A stretch of 64,000 nt of DNA from Aquilaria yunnanensis (GCA_039654915.1 CM077597.1:86120001-86184000), one strand, 5' to 3'. Counted from the stretch's first letter, positions 1-12,496 are shown. Made by a program: numbers and translations. Notes: a model not told the origin generated them from the letters alone.

Positions 1-1320
1 ACACACACACACACCACAAAGACCATCCGGCCAAATACCATAGCATGTGTCATTGTGCACATTTGCACATCAAACTCCAACATAAAGTCCACATCCACTA
101 GAGCTCCGAAATGCCTAGCAAATTGGCCTCATTTACTAGGATTTCTAACACATGCCCATAGTTAATTAGCTAATCAACAATCACAACCGAATCTTCACAA
201 TAGCCCATCAAGTAACTAAGGTCATTTAGCATATTTAACCATCACTTAGCTACTTTAAACACTTGAAACATGGTATACTACCAAGCAATCAAGTAGTTTA
301 GTGAACCCTACCTCAATATGAGCTTGAGTAGTCTTGGTTTAGCTTGAGCCCGAAATGTGTTCCACAACAATTGGCCTAACATATCATCGATTAGGCATCA
401 ATATCTCTTGTTCATGGAATATATACCATGTATTCAGGGAAAACACAAAGAGTTACCTCAATCTTAAGCTTGAAACGTCTCGGCCTCCATTGTTTCTTCA
501 AGCCCAAAGCTCAAACTTGAACCCTTAGTGCCGAGAATGGAAGATTCAAGCTTGATTCTTCACTCAAGCTCCAAAATTGCCTCCTTGGTGCTCTAATCTG
601 AAACCCTTTTTTTTTTTTTAAGCTCAAGAACACAATAAAGCTAGCTCTCGGCCTTGGAGGAGTAAGCCGAAATGAAGGCAAATGGTTTAAGTGGAGCCAT
701 GCGTGCCCGGTATTAAGCCACATGTAATCAAAATGGCAATAAGCTAGCTTTCGGCTTCACCAATCTTGCATGGAGCCATTTAGTCCTTAAGTCCCCATAG
801 CTTCCTTTTTGTCACTAAAACATAGGCAAGTCTCAGTAATAATATCACTTCATGGCTCACATTGCCAAGTACTTCTCCAAAAGAGTCCAAAGTGACCATT
901 AATCCTATGTACAAACCGGCCAAGTACTTGCACAAGTAGTAATTAGGCAAATCAAGGCAATAATGCCTTATTTCCTTAGTGGGGAACATGATTTGACTAG
1001 TCATCATTAAAATTCACCAAAATTGGCCTAGTATTCCACTAGTCACCATATAATTTGCATGGCCGAAAGTTCCTATTTTTGGTTTATAGTTTCACTAGCA
1101 TCACTGATTTAAATGTGCATTGTAGTCCTCCAGCTTTGTTTTCTTGCAATTTTCCCATGGTCATTTTCTTTGTGCATTTAGGACCCAAAAATCCTCAATT
1201 TAGCACATATATCACTGTGTTTTGCTTTCACAACTCTTCCATGTTTTCATGGTGTTTCTCCTTATTTTCTTGGCTTGAGCCAAGCACTATGAGAATGAAC
1301 CTAACATCATATGTGAAATA
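1..1320. other. Unclassified non-coding sequence
   Basis: The window opens in an (AC)n microsatellite (1-14) cut by the edge. The rest has no convincing coding frame: open stretches are under 90 codons, overlap on both strands and match no domain I know. Phrases such as 'ctcggcc' and 'aagccgaaat' recur around 480-670, as is common in decayed LTR sequence, but I see no terminus, PBS or PPT, so I leave it unclassified. Confidence 0.5.
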
Positions 1321-1680
1321 AAAAATGAAATCAAAGAGGAACGGGGAATGAAGGAGCTAATGGCGGAGGCGAGCAAACGAGCGAACGAGCGTTGGCTGGG
1401 AGCACATGAACGGTGGCTGGGAGTGCACGAATGATGACTAGGGAATGGATGGGCAGTTGTGTGGGGATGGCGGATGGATTGTGAGATGACGAGATGGTGG
1501 ATGGCGGATGGTGTCAGTTATGGACGTAGAGATGAGAGACGAGAGAAGAAGAGGAAGATTAAAGGAAGCGGCGGAGCGCAGATGAAAGGGTTATAGATGA
1601 GAGGAGAAAAGGCTGATGTGAGGGAGAGGAAATATGAGACTATTTATATTATGGTTAGATTGGGCCTAGAATAGCTTCGC
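1321..1680. other. Purine-rich, GC-richer block
   Basis: About 340 bp of purine-rich sequence with repeated GGATGG, GGCGGA and GAGAGGA-type words, unlike the AT-rich DNA on either side. A shorter purine-rich stretch (23640-23718) lies in the same relative place behind the CACTA-like end at 22805. It may therefore be internal sequence of the CACTA-like element ending at 2571. No coding frame is supported. Confidence 0.35.
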
Positions 1681-1689
1681 CCATTATGT

Positions 1690-1932
1690 TTTTTTCATGG
1701 GCTGGGTAAATATATATATATAGTTATTATTATTATATGTATATATAAATATGATACATATATGATATATTAAAAATGCATATGATACATTAATATAACA
1801 TGATACATACATTAATATGTTTATAATTAATATATTATTACAATAACAACAACAACAACAATAATATATATATATAATGTACCATAACTTAGCATCATAT
1901 TGTACAATAATATGTATCATCAAATATAATCT

Positions 1933-1972
<40 letters not shown>

Positions 1973-2250
1973 CATTATTGTTATTATTATTATCATTATT
2001 ATATTACTACAATAATATTGGTATTATAATAAATATTATAATATATAATGTATCATAATATATATTATATCATTTACTATATATAATAATAATAATAATA
2101 ATAATATAGTAGATGATATACTATATTAGATGATATATTATATATTATGATACATATTATGGTACAATATGATACTAATTTATGTTATATTATATTAGAT
2201 AATATATTTATATATAATATAATAATAAAAAATAATCTATTAATAATAGT
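1690..2250. repeat. AT-rich microsatellite tract
   Basis: Almost pure A/T sequence with imperfect runs of TA, ATA/TAT (1935-2000, 2080-2105) and AAC (1843-1862). The only open frame across it is a low-complexity Ile/Tyr/Asn run and is not a gene. Confidence 0.85.
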
Positions 2251-2571
2251 ATTTTCCAACTGCCAAATTACCATTGTCCAGAATGTTGGAAAAATTACTA
2301 TCGTGTTAAGCCGTTAGTAAAAAAAATACAAAATTTATCAACGGCTAACACGTTCATAAATTTACCAAGGGCCTAACGCGTTGGTAGTTTGCCAACAGTC
2401 TAAACATTGGTAATTTACCCATTGGAAAATATAAAATTTATTAATGTGTTTAACAGTTGGCAAATTTACCAACACGTTTGGCCGTTATTAAATTTAAATT
2501 TTTTTTTACCGCTACCAATAGTTTGGCCATTAGTAATTTATTTGTTGGAAAAATAAGTTTTTTTAGTAGTG
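2251..2571 (-). mobile_element. CACTA-like (En/Spm) terminus with subterminal repeats
   Basis: Read on the minus strand, the sequence starts CACTACTAAAAAAAC at 2571 and is followed by many short direct and inverted copies of TTGGTAA/TTACCAA and CCAACGG-type words down to about 2260. A CACTA end followed by dense subterminal repeats is characteristic of En/Spm elements. The 3 bp outside the end are TAA (2572-2574). No transposase and no certain partner end are visible, so this is a fragment or non-autonomous derivative. Compare the end at 22805. Confidence 0.6.
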
Positions 2572-2828
2572 TAACTTTAACCCCTTTGCATGCACTTTTA
2601 CTACTAAATTTAGGCTAACTGGTTCTTAAGTAGGATGCTTTTGGGTGGAAGGGGCAGGTAATTTTGTTTGACAAAATACTAGGAAGTGGAAATCGATTTT
2701 AATCTTGAGTGATCGAAATTTCTCTTATTCAAGGTGTGAGGCATGAAACCGTTTGTCGTTGGGTGGGCGGCAACCGGTTATTGCCTTCCAAGGGTCGTGA
2801 GTCACGGTTTCGTTTGTCATTTGGGCAG

Positions 2829-2998
2829 CCAAACAAGGCTACATAAAATGACCATTCATACGTTGGATTTCCCATAACCAATTGTTTTATTCTAAGTAAG
2901 CGACTAAATGGTTTATCCGTTAGTACTGATTAATTTATTGGTCGGGTTTTAGCGACCGACGTATTGACAAAGAGTTCGTATAAAACATTGGTTGCCTC
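2829..2998 (+). repeat. Dispersed direct repeat, copy 1
   Basis: About 170 bp running from 'ccaaacaaggct' to 'aaaacattggttgc'. It aligns collinearly with 4014-4180, sharing 'ggatttcccataaccaattg', 'aatttattggt' and 'ttgacagagagttc'-like words with scattered substitutions. It is a decayed interspersed repeat of unknown class. Confidence 0.75.
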
Positions 2999-4013
2999 AA
3001 GCTATAACACAATCATGAGAGGAGAATATCTCTCTTATTATCATCCTCTTATAAATTTTTTAGTATAAAAAAATAATCATCTAAATAAAAATTATTTAAG
3101 TTCATTTTTAATAGTATACATACAAATAAATATTACTTTGAATAATTTTTAGTTTTAATTTGAAATAAGTTATCAAACTTTATTAATTTTTGAAATAAAG
3201 TATTTCTATAGTCACTAAATATATATATTTTTATTTAATTTTTGATTGAATAAGTCTTTAAAACTATATAAAAACTTTAAAAATGAATTTTGAAAGAGAA
3301 ATATTACTATTACTTTTTTAGGTAAAATATAAAGATATTTAGTTAATTTTTTGGGAAAAAAACTAAAGAGTTGTCTCCTACTTTTCATGGTGGATTGCCT
3401 ATAAATATACTAATTCTAGTTTTTTTTAGAATAAAATAATCAAAAGATATAGGAGTTCATAATTTAACATTTAAAACAAGTAGGAAAAAAAGAAAATTTT
3501 TTTTATGACATTGACAATTATATTAGGAACTCACGTGACTAATTCCAAACATTTGAGCTTATATTGGTTTATGAAGTTTAATGAATAAAATAGCCTGACT
3601 CGTAACTTGAGCACTAACTATGCTAATTAAGTAAAGTCGAAGAGTTAATGTTGTATTCAAGCCAAGGTTTTAGGATACAAAAAAAGAACAAGAAAAAAAT
3701 AATTTGTGATGCGTGGTTCACATTTTTGTTTCATGAAGATATTATTGTATTTGCCTTTTTGCTAGATTTTTTAATAGAATAGTTGTGTCAATTAGGGGAG
3801 AATTATGCATGTGGTCCCTATACCCTTGAATGCATGCTTCAGTGCCCCTTATCTTTATAATCTTCCACCATATTTGGGGGCGAAAATTCACAGTTTGCCC
3901 CAAGCTTCTGAAAAATGACCAAATTTGTACCTCAGTCCTATGCATTTTCAAACTTTCCAGGGGGTGGCAGCACCCCCCACATAGTTCCACCATTGTTCGT
4001 CTGTCGTTTCAGT

Positions 4014-4180
4014 GGTAAAACAAGGCTTCATAAACGACCATGATACTTTGGATTTCCCATAACCAATTGTTTTGTCATAAGTAAGCAACTACATTGTTTC
4101 TCTATTAGTGCCAATCAATTTATTGGTTGGTTTTTAGTGATCCACGCATTGACAGAGAGTTCATATAAAACATTGGTTGC
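4014..4180 (+). repeat. Dispersed direct repeat, copy 2
   Basis: Second copy of the 170-bp repeat at 2829-2998, same orientation, with about 1 kb of unrelated AT-rich DNA between them. It ends in the same 'ataaaacattggttgc' phrase. Confidence 0.75.
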
Positions 4181-4189
4181 TTAGGTTTT

Positions 4190-4620
4190 CTACTCCATTC
4201 TTCATGTTAAAACATCCAACCTAAACTTTATTATTGTGGAAAGGTCTCATCACTATATAAAGCTTTTACTAATTCATTTTATTGGTTATGTGTGATTTTC
4301 TCACTTAATGCATCACCTCACATGTAGGTCACTTCGACCCTACCATGTGGGTTATTTTCATATCTGTCACATATAGGTCATTTTAGCTTTATCATATAGG
4401 TTAATTTTAGCAATGGTTGGGTAGTTTCGAACATTAGGCTTTGATGTCATATTAAAGCATTCAACTCAAAACTAATTGGTAATAAATGAAAAGAGCTTAT
4501 CACTATATAAAGTCTTTACTAACCTCTTTTCTAGGCCATATGTGGTTGTCTCAGTTAACAATAACCACCAATTTATCAACCAATATGAGGATCACTTTAA
4601 ATAGAACCTAATGTAGTGAT
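4190..4620 (+). repeat. Two decayed LTR/TRIM-like copies
   Basis: Two related blocks (about 4190-4440 and 4441-4620) each carry 'TTAAA.CAT.CAACTC/CC', then 'TCACTATATAAAG' (4249-4261 and 4500-4512, 251 bp apart), then a '(T)ACTAA..C.TTTT' phrase. A TATATAAA box in this setting, followed by a 'catatgtgg..gtctc' phrase, is common in short plant LTRs. No PBS or PPT is visible, so this is a tentative LTR-remnant call. Confidence 0.45.
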
Positions 4621-4919
4621 TCTAATATCTTGTCTTTTTTTTTTTTGCCACAAAAGAAACAAATTTATTAAGAACAATCAAGGAGGGTGGTACAATGCTG
4701 TTTGCCTAAGCAAATCAAGAAAAAGAGATGATGGACTAGAAGTCCACTCAAGAGATCTTATCTCTCTTTTACACCAAGATGCAATAGCATCGGCACACAC
4801 GTTCCATTTTCTAGAAATAGACTAAACACTACAAAAATGAAATTTTGCCCTTAAATGCTAAATATTTTGAACAATGGCCTTCATACGCCTAGGCACAATT
4901 CTGCCCGAGAGAGCACCGA

Positions 4920-5175
4920 CCTGCAGCTATGAGTCTGTTTCCAGCTCTAATCCTTGAATCCTTCTCTTCAAGGTCTGCCTCAGTCCTTCCCGCATTGCTT
5001 CAGCTTCTGCCACTAGAGGATCTGAAGTATGGATGAACTTTCCTTCCATTATCAACAAACTATCATCATCTGATCTCAAAACTGCTCCTACTCCTGTGTT
5101 TCCAGATTTTGCATCATAGGCTCCGTTTGAGTTAATCTTGAATCTACCTCTATCTGGAGGACACCACTAATGTTT
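4920..5175 (-). pseudogene. LINE RNase H domain (fragment)
   Basis: On the minus strand the frame reads CPPDRGRFKINSNGAYD, then TGVGAVLRSDD, then VAEAEAMREGL, then GLELETDS. This is the pattern of the plant non-LTR retrotransposon RNase H domain (RVT_3 type): a W/CPP..G..K.N.DGA start, G.G.V.R, AEA.A...GL, and E.DS. The first catalytic Asp position reads Asn (NSNGAYD instead of N.DGA). The DDE-type residues after ELETDS are lost. It belongs with the zf-RVT fragment at 6740-7430, from which it is separated by the 5196-6710 insertion. It is a dead fragment. Confidence 0.8.
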
Positions 5176-5195
5176 CATTCACATCTTTTCTATTC

Positions 5196-6710
5196 TTGAT
5201 GATAACAGAAATAATGTTGTCCCAAGTGCAACCAAGAGGGGGGTCAATTGGTTGAGTTCCAAAGCAAATCAAAAATGGGTTCTTAAACCCTCAAACTCAA
5301 ATGCAATTCAAGGAATGGTAATTAACCCTATTCTAACCAGAAAATGACTACCTTAATCCACCTAAACTTTGCTTTGAGAACAACCTTTGAAGTATTTTTT
5401 AAAACAAACAAGTTCAACCAAGATAGGTAGCATAAAACATCAACCAAAGATCAAGTATGTGGAGAGAGAGAAAAGCTTGCACAAGAGAATTTTTATAGAG
5501 GTTTGGTCTATCCTTTTGAGAGCCTACTCCTCTCCTCAAGTTCACTACTTGAGTGTTTTCTTTTCCACTATGAAACTCAAAAATACATAATAGCATACAT
5601 TGGCACACAACCCTTTGGTAGTTCCTTCTACCTCAACCTCTTTTGCCAAGGGTTAACTAGAAACCTTTCTCACTCCCTTTCCCTTACAAGGAAATCACTC
5701 AATCACTCTAGATAAACTCAGTAATTTTGTTGTTACAAGGTGGTAAGAACAATAGGACCTCTCAAGGCTAAATAAGCAAATGAAAGCACAAGTTCTTGGC
5801 AAAATATCAAATTTGAGCTCTTGATGATGGATTCTCTTTCTTAGTTGCCAAGAGAGTTTTCCCTGATGATTCTTGATGTTTTTATACTCCAATGGATGCA
5901 TAAGAGACATTGAAGACCGTTGGAATGATAAAAAAAAATTCCCTTGAAATCTGGTGAACATCGCTGTTAATTTGATAGAAAATTGCTTCTGTTGCTCAGT
6001 TTCACCTGGGTGAAATATTTTTACTCGGTTGAAAATTCAGTCTGATAACAAAATCTAAGGTTTGACCTCCAACAGCTATATTGGTAATTAATGAGTTGTC
6101 AGCGCTTAACACACGTGGAAATCTGATGTGGAATGAATTTATAATTAATTTTTAAAGATTTTTGAAACCAGGAACTCACGCGCAGGTCTAGAGTCCATGT
6201 TTCACCCGGTTGAAAAGTTTTCATTTGAATGAAATTTTTTTCCAGAATGAAAATGTTCTCATATCCAAAAAATCACTTCAGTTTCAACACGTTGAAAGAT
6301 TTTCACTCGAATGATTTTCTTGTCCAGAAGTAAAATGCTCTCGGGTTCGAAAATTGGCTCCAGTTTCAACACGTTGAAAGATTTTCACTCGAATTATTTT
6401 CTTGTCTAGAAGTAAAATGCTCTCGAGTTCAAAAACTGGCTCCAATTTCAACACGTTGAAAGATTGTCACCCTGTTGAAACTGTAGCTCTAGGATTTTCT
6501 TGGTTCCAGACTTCCAAACTTCAAAAAAAATTTTTGCCAAGGATATTTCTTCATTCACAAGTAATGCTTGAATCACCAAAAATACTTGATATATACTTGA
6601 GAAAACAATTTTTCTAACAAAGATCAAGACTTTATGAATGATTGACCAAAGTATAAATCTTTAAATAGAGCCTTGAAACACATAAAATAAATATGTTTTG
6701 TTATCATCAA
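5196..6710. mobile_element. 1.5-kb insertion with 15-bp inverted ends, inside the LINE
   Basis: The left end TTGATGATAACAGAA (5196-5210) and the right end TTTTGTTATCATCAA (6696-6710) are inverted copies with one mismatch in 15. The insert separates the LINE RNase H (4920-5175) from its linker and zf-RVT (6740-7430), which are otherwise in the expected order and orientation. It has no transposase-like frame, is AT-rich, contains 'aagaggggggtcaattgg' near its left end and an 82-bp minisatellite. I see no clear target-site duplication. It could be a non-autonomous TIR transposon or a LARD-like element; the class is unresolved. Confidence 0.55.
6199..6480. repeat. 82-bp minisatellite
   Basis: The phrase TTTCAACACGTTGAAAGATT begins near 6282, 6364 and 6446, an exact 82-bp period. 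Shared flanks include 'ttcactcgaat.attttcttg' and 'agaagtaaaatgctctcg'. A degenerate earlier unit begins near 6199 ('gtttcacccggttgaaaag'). The core CAACACGTTG is palindromic. It lies inside the 5196-6710 insertion. Confidence 0.85.
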
Positions 6711-6739
6711 AATTAAATAAATATAAGTCATGTGAGGAA

Positions 6740-7430
6740 CAAATCCACAACAAATAGGATGCAAGGGTGTCTTCTACCAAAGCGAATCATTTCGAGCAAG
6801 CCATACAAACCAACAAGTATAAGCAATAATAAAACCCAATCTCTGTTTGTCACATCCTTCACTTACCTGAATCATAGAAGCATACAACCATGCATCAAAA
6901 GTAGTCAATTGAGCTTTATCTATCTAGTAGTCCAGCATGCCAAACTAGACACCTTTTGTCCAATCACATCCTAGGAGAGCATGCTCCACTGTTTCAATAG
7001 AGGAACAAAATGGGCAATGCTGATCCACTATTATTTCCTTTTGGCTAGATTCCCTCTCGTAGCTGAGCCATTGTGGCAAGCTCTCCACAAAAAGGTTTTC
7101 ACTTTCAAAATGCATTTAATCTGCCACAAAAGCTTCCATAACTGAGAGTTTACCTGATATCTGAAATTGTAAGTTGATCTAACTAGTAGACCTCCCAATA
7201 TTTCAAAAGGCCAGATAACAGTCTTTTTGAAGAGGATTCCCCAGAGGAATTTGTCTTACAATTTGAGCTTCAGGTTCTGAAACCCATTGCTGAATCTTCC
7301 TAAGATCCCAAGAGAGGAAGGACTGTCTAATAATCTACCAAACTTTCATATTGACTGCATTGTTTGGAATAGATCCTGAGGTGTTTAGATAAAATTTTTC
7401 AATTCTAGGGACCCAAAGGTCTTTTAATTT
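6740..7430 (-). pseudogene. LINE 3' region: linker and zf-RVT (fragment)
   Basis: Read on the minus strand from 7430: VPRIEKFYLNTSG, then WDLRKIQQWVSEPEAQIV, RQIPLGNPLQKDCY, then KCILKVKTFLWRACHNGS, then CPFCSSIETVEHALLGC and WTKGVW, and finally AYTCWFVWLARND. This order (IPL...D..W, then K.FLWRA, C..C....ET..H.L..C, then W..W..RN) is the region between reverse transcriptase and RNase H in plant L1-type LINEs, with the zinc-binding zf-RVT residues (C, C, H, C) still present. Several in-frame stops (near the IPLGNPL..DCYLAF stretch and before MHFE) show that it is dead. The RT itself is not in the window. Confidence 0.82.
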
Positions 7431-7917
7431 TTTGTCACACTTTTTTATTTGAAACATTTATCACTTTATTTCACTCATACAACTTTTTTTGAATTTTGTC
7501 CTTCTCCTTAAGTATCTAATAAATGTTAATGTTCTTCGCAGATATGAGAGAAGAAACATGCAAATTTAAACTGGATTTCAAGTTTCTAAGTTGATTAAAA
7601 TTATTTGCCTATGAGGTATGCATTATTAGATATTGTTTTGGATAATTATTGCGATCTCAAGTTTGAATTTTTAGAATAACTTAAAAATAATTGTGTTATT
7701 TGTGAACGATAATTTTGAAAAAGCATATATAATATATTTACATATTCCAATTATATTTATAAAAAAAGTGAAAAGTGATAAACCTTCTGGGAGGGATAGA
7801 GTATAAGATAGAGGGAGGAGAAAGTAAACTACACAGAAATTCTTGTGATAATGAGATTAACGTTAACAAACAACGTCATCCCAGGTATTTTTCCACAATG
7901 GTCAGGAGCATAGAGAG

Positions 7918-7959
<42 letters not shown>

Positions 7960-9135
7960 TGATATAAAGTGGAGGATCTATTGTAAATTTTATAAAAAGA
8001 AGGGTTCATTAATTTTACAAATTTTATTTTATTATATGTACTCTATACTCCTGTTGTCTCATGGAAGTTTGAGACTTTTTATCAAGTTTGTCGAGCCTAC
8101 AATAAAATACAAAATATTTCATTTGCCTAACTTTATCAAATTTTTCTAACTTTATCAAATTAATTATTTTGTCTGACTTACAATAAAGTCTGACTTATAA
8201 TTCATTTGTCTGACTCCAGTTGTGAGGCACGGAGCCGTTTGTCTTCGGGAGACCGGTAACTGGTGAGTCGAGGTTTCCTTTTTCGTTTGGGTGGGCAAAA
8301 AATTAAGGTTGATGTCTCTGAGGAAGAACCAAGCACAAATCAAGATTTATAAATGCGAAAAATAGCACTTATCTTATCATCTCTTATAAAAAGTACTCAG
8401 GTGAACCAATGTCGAATAACTTTTTAACCCTTATATTATAAGTTATTATATTCTTTTAATGAAACCCAGTTTTGTTATTATCTATTTAATTAAAGTTATA
8501 TTAGCATTAGAACACTAAAAGGGGCTATTAAGTTACCACTAAATTTAATTTTTTGTTATAAATTAACATACTTTTTATTCTACATTACAGAATCAAATAT
8601 TATGCATAAATCGATAAACACAATGCCACAGGCACTAGAAAAGTTGCATATAGACACAGCCACACAGGGAGATCCATTTCTAAATGAATTTGTATTACTA
8701 TAAAAAATCTTCTCCGCCATAATAGCTCTCGAGTCTATGATATTGCTAGAGTGCTGTTTGATAGCTAAAAAAGAGGTAAGACTAAATATTTTATTTGAAT
8801 ACAAAATTTAAATATACGGTCAAACTCATGCTAAAGTTGTACTACTATAAAAATTACCTTAACATTAATTTTTTGTCAATTAATTTTTTCCATGATTTGG
8901 ATGAGTATATAATAATCTGTTATTGGTTAAACTCATACTAAAGTTTTAAATAAAAATCTATAATTATTATATATTAAAAAATAATGTTAGGTATAAAAAC
9001 CATGTACTAAAAATTTATGTAAGTGAACATTTTATAATCCTTCACCAAACATTAAGTTCTTTTACTCTTTTAATGATATACAAATTTTATGTTATTTCAT
9101 TGACTAAAGTTATGTTAATATGATGACCCTATAAA
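7431..9135. other. AT-rich intergenic sequence with repeat fragments
   Basis: No gene is supported. It holds an (ATT)n microsatellite at about 7921-7960, a fragment at 8215-8310 related to 2735-2840, and at about 8450-8530 an inverted copy of the repeat seen at 26700-26790 (shared 'tttaatgaaaccc', 'ttattatctattta', 'agaacactaaaag'-type words). The Tekay element is inserted at its right edge after the TSD GAGGG (9136-9140). Confidence 0.6.
7921..7960. repeat. (ATT)n microsatellite
   Basis: Thirteen uninterrupted ATT units. They encode a leucine run in a spurious 124-codon open frame that has no other support. Confidence 0.95.
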
Positions 9136-9140
9136 GAGGG

Positions 9141-12100
9141 TGTAACGCCCCCAATTTTATGAACCTTAATTTTAAAAGATATCCAGAATTATAAAGCAAT
9201 TAATTAAAAATAATTTGGGAAATATGAGGTAAAACATTTTATTTAAATTATTTTCCAAACAATGAGAGTATTAAATAAAATCAGAGTAGTTAAGTGACAA
9301 TCCAAGGAAAACTAATATGTGGATAATGTGGCAATTTAAACAAACCATACATCTCTTTAGAAATTAAATAACACAAAGTTGAAACCCGGTCTCAGCCAGT
9401 TTTACTTTCGAGGGGCAACAGCGTACCCTTACTCAGTCTGCTCCACATCTTGAACCTCGTTATATGGTTCAGTGTACTCTGTCTCCTCATAGTACTTACC
9501 TAAGAAAAACATGTTGAAAGGAGGGGTGAGCACAACTTGCTCAGTAAGGGGGAAGTATCAGGCCCATCATATGGGTCCCAATATTCCCGCAACAAACAAC
9601 AATGAATAATAAACTTTAAGTTCTAGCTATTTAATTAAAGAAAAATTTCATACAACATCATAACAACAATATCAAAGTCCTACTATCATGCTTGAACTAC
9701 CATGCATATGCATAATTCCTTTTTCCAACTAAATCATATCTTATTGATCGATCATTTAATCCGATACTTAAATGCCATCGAACGAACCTAGGGTGGTGAG
9801 TGTGTACATCACCCACTCTCGGGATAACTCTTAGGCAGTGCCGCTAGGGATGCCACCAAGCCAGAGCCTCTCGGGATACCTACGCCAAGGTAGAGCCTCT
9901 CGTGATACCAGCCATAAGCATGGTCCCTCGCCAGCTATGGTCTGACAGCACACAAATCATATCTCCATACTCCGTGTCAATATCGGGTCATGACTAGGGA
10001 TGGTCCGCCGCCACCCTAACATGCCTCTCGCGTTTGAATCGTCCGTTCCGGACCTCTCGCCTAAATTTACGGCTTGTTAGGTTATGTAGATATGGTCTAT
10101 CACCAACCTTGCATGCCTCATATTTTATCTTACTCTTCAAATCTTTTACTTAATACAATCTTATGTATGGCAAACATCAATCATATGCAACAACCAATTG
10201 ATGCATGACCATAGATAATTTTATTTTAGCTCTTTTTAGTAGAATGCCATGATTCTAGTGCATCCTATTTCTTTTATTGTGTTATCTTAAGTTAGTGTTA
10301 CATGATGTCATGACAATCAATGATATCTTTTAAGTGTATTTATGATAAATGTTCATCTCATTTCTCGTGAATTCTTTCCAAATTGGTCATTTAGTATTTA
10401 CGCTCATAATCCTTTATCTATCGGCTTATAATAATTTATTACGGCCCTAACATGCCCCTAACGGTTGCTTCCAATCTCATCATGTTGCTAGTGAGCTTGT
10501 CGGCCCTAAACATGGTACTAGCGGTGTTTATTTAGGCGGTCCTAACATATTTCTAATTTAATTCTTGTTACAAGCGATCCTAGTATGATACTAGTGCCAA
10601 ACATACATCATACGTCACATCATTACAACCATACAACCAACCAACCAAAATTAAATCTCAATGGAAGAGGACTAAAATAAAATAAAATAAAATTCTAGAA
10701 AAATTAATTAATTACCTTACCCATGTTGCCCACGCATTTAAAGATTTTGTTTAGCTCAATTGTTTACTTAAAATTTACTATTCAGGTTTATGCTTATTTT
10801 GGGCCTAAGAGGGCCCATGAGAACTAACCCGCTCTTCCCCTTACCTAGTTCGGAATAATACAGCAAAGGGGCGATTTCCTAGGACGGTCCTACAAAACGT
10901 TAGTAAGGTGGAAAATTAAAAAATGTGCTAAAATTTAGCAAATTTCCTAAACGGTACTTGGAAGGTTCATGTTCTTAACATCTAGGCCGAGATTTTACCT
11001 AGTGGGCAAAAAGTGTCTCGGGGTGTCTCTGGTGACCTCGTGCCTATTCGGGATCTTGCCATGAGCCTTCTTGATATTGATCCTAAAAATACAGTGGCCA
11101 CACGCTGAGTTATATGCTCATTTATAGCTTTAAAAACTAATATTGGAAGGAGAAAGTTTTTATTTTGGTTACCGATGTGTTTTCGGGATCTCAGGCGCTC
11201 TGGGAGTCCAAAGAAACACTAAACGTTCAAGTAAGGCCTTTTCTAACCCTTCATAACCACATGGACAGCAAAGATAATGGACTTAATAGGGCTGTGAGTT
11301 TCAAAATATTCAGCCAAAAAAATTCCAAAAAGGTTACAGAGGCTTACCAGTCTCAGGTGCAATTAGGGGTTATATCGTATTATAAATAAGTGCACAACTT
11401 AAAATTTTGAGCAAGAAAAAAAACCTAGAAATCAAATATGGAACAAAATAGAGTATTTAGGTGCTAGAAAGAAAAGAGAGAAAAAAAAATGATAAAGAGA
11501 GATTTAGAATTACGCAAAATAATTTGGAATCACCGGTGTGTGTAGGATTGTTTTGATGTCTTAATGGGGTCTTTTTTTTATCTGATGAATCTAGGTAAAA
11601 AAAATGAAATTAATTTAACATTCCAATACCCTAGAATAACTAAGAATCGAAGCATTGAGGGATAACTTACATAGATTTGAAGAAGGAATAATCAAAGACA
11701 AGAACATGTGAGGAGATAATCGAATGGTCATTGGCGGTTTTGTTGTGATTTAAGCTATGAAATTTTCGCCAGTGGCTGGTCATAACCATGAATGGGAGAA
11801 GAGCCAAATGTTTAAAAGGTCTGAGGCAAGTTTCTGTTCCACACCAAATAGAAGCTAGGGCAAGGTAAATAATAATATAATAAAAAGGTAATGATGGCAG
11901 GGTAATTAATTAGGAAAACTAAATTGGCAATTCCTTTTTTTTCTTTTCCACAGGTCTAAAAAGTTAGTAGGTGTTTTGCGGCTGGTGTTTTATAAGAATG
12001 AAATTAGGGTTAGGGAGAAAAAGAGAAATAATCCTATGTAGCGGTAGCACGAACCTGGTTTAAACCTGACACACGCGTTGGCTAAATTTTAGGAAACCTA

Positions 12101-12477
12101 AGCAAATGAATTTAGAATTGAGTGAGGTAAATTTCTCTTGACTCATTTTTTTTAAAAGAATCCAATGGTGCTCCCAGATTTTCCTTTTGATGCTCAGTTG
12201 TAAATGACAAAAATGCCCCTAGCCTAAAGAAAATGACTTTGAGCTTCCGGTTTAGAATTTGACTTAATAACCACTAAAGGAATCATCCAAGGATCAGGAT
12301 TCTTTATTTTATATTGACTTTCTAAATTGATAGGTAAAATTACAAAAATACCCTTGAGGAAAAAATGTTAATTAATTAATTTTTATTTATTTATTTTATT
12401 TACTTATTATTTTTATTTATTTATTTATTTTGGGTAATTTGGTAATTTTATTTTACTTAATTTCTAGGGTTATTATA
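9141..12477 (-). repeat. Tekay 3' LTR
   Basis: 3337 bp. On the plus strand it begins TGTAACGCCCCCAATTTT and ends 'gggttattata' against the PPT; the outer LTR copy ends TTACA, so this inner terminus has a C-to-T change. Compared with the partner LTR it lacks about 10 bp near 9183 and has one rather than two copies of a 36-bp internal repeat near 10500. A TATA-like 'cttataaaac' on the minus strand near 11990 is a possible promoter. Short open frames inside it are not genes. Confidence 0.93.
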
Positions 12478-12496
12478 GCATCCTCCCCTTAAAAGA
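12478..12496 (-). other. Polypurine tract (PPT)
   Basis: On the minus strand 'cttttaaggggaggatgc' lies directly before the 3' LTR and would prime plus-strand DNA synthesis. The same tract precedes the LTRs at 43743 and 52795. Confidence 0.85.

Larger units (their letters stand above)
2572..4189. other. AT-rich intergenic sequence
   Basis: No gene is supported. It holds a GC-richer patch (2735-2840) related to 8220-8310 (shared 'gccgtttgtc' and 'ggtttc..tttcgttt' words) and the first copy of the dispersed repeat at 2829. Short open frames on both strands at 3742-4018 overlap each other and show no domain. Confidence 0.6.

Noticed and set aside
4827..4860. Third CACTA end (CACTACAAAAATG)
   Set aside because: Only the first 11 bases fit. 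No subterminal repeats follow, so chance is more likely.
7775..8149. 124-codon open frame
   Set aside because: Built across an (ATT)n tract giving a leucine run; the rest is AT-rich with no recognisable motif.
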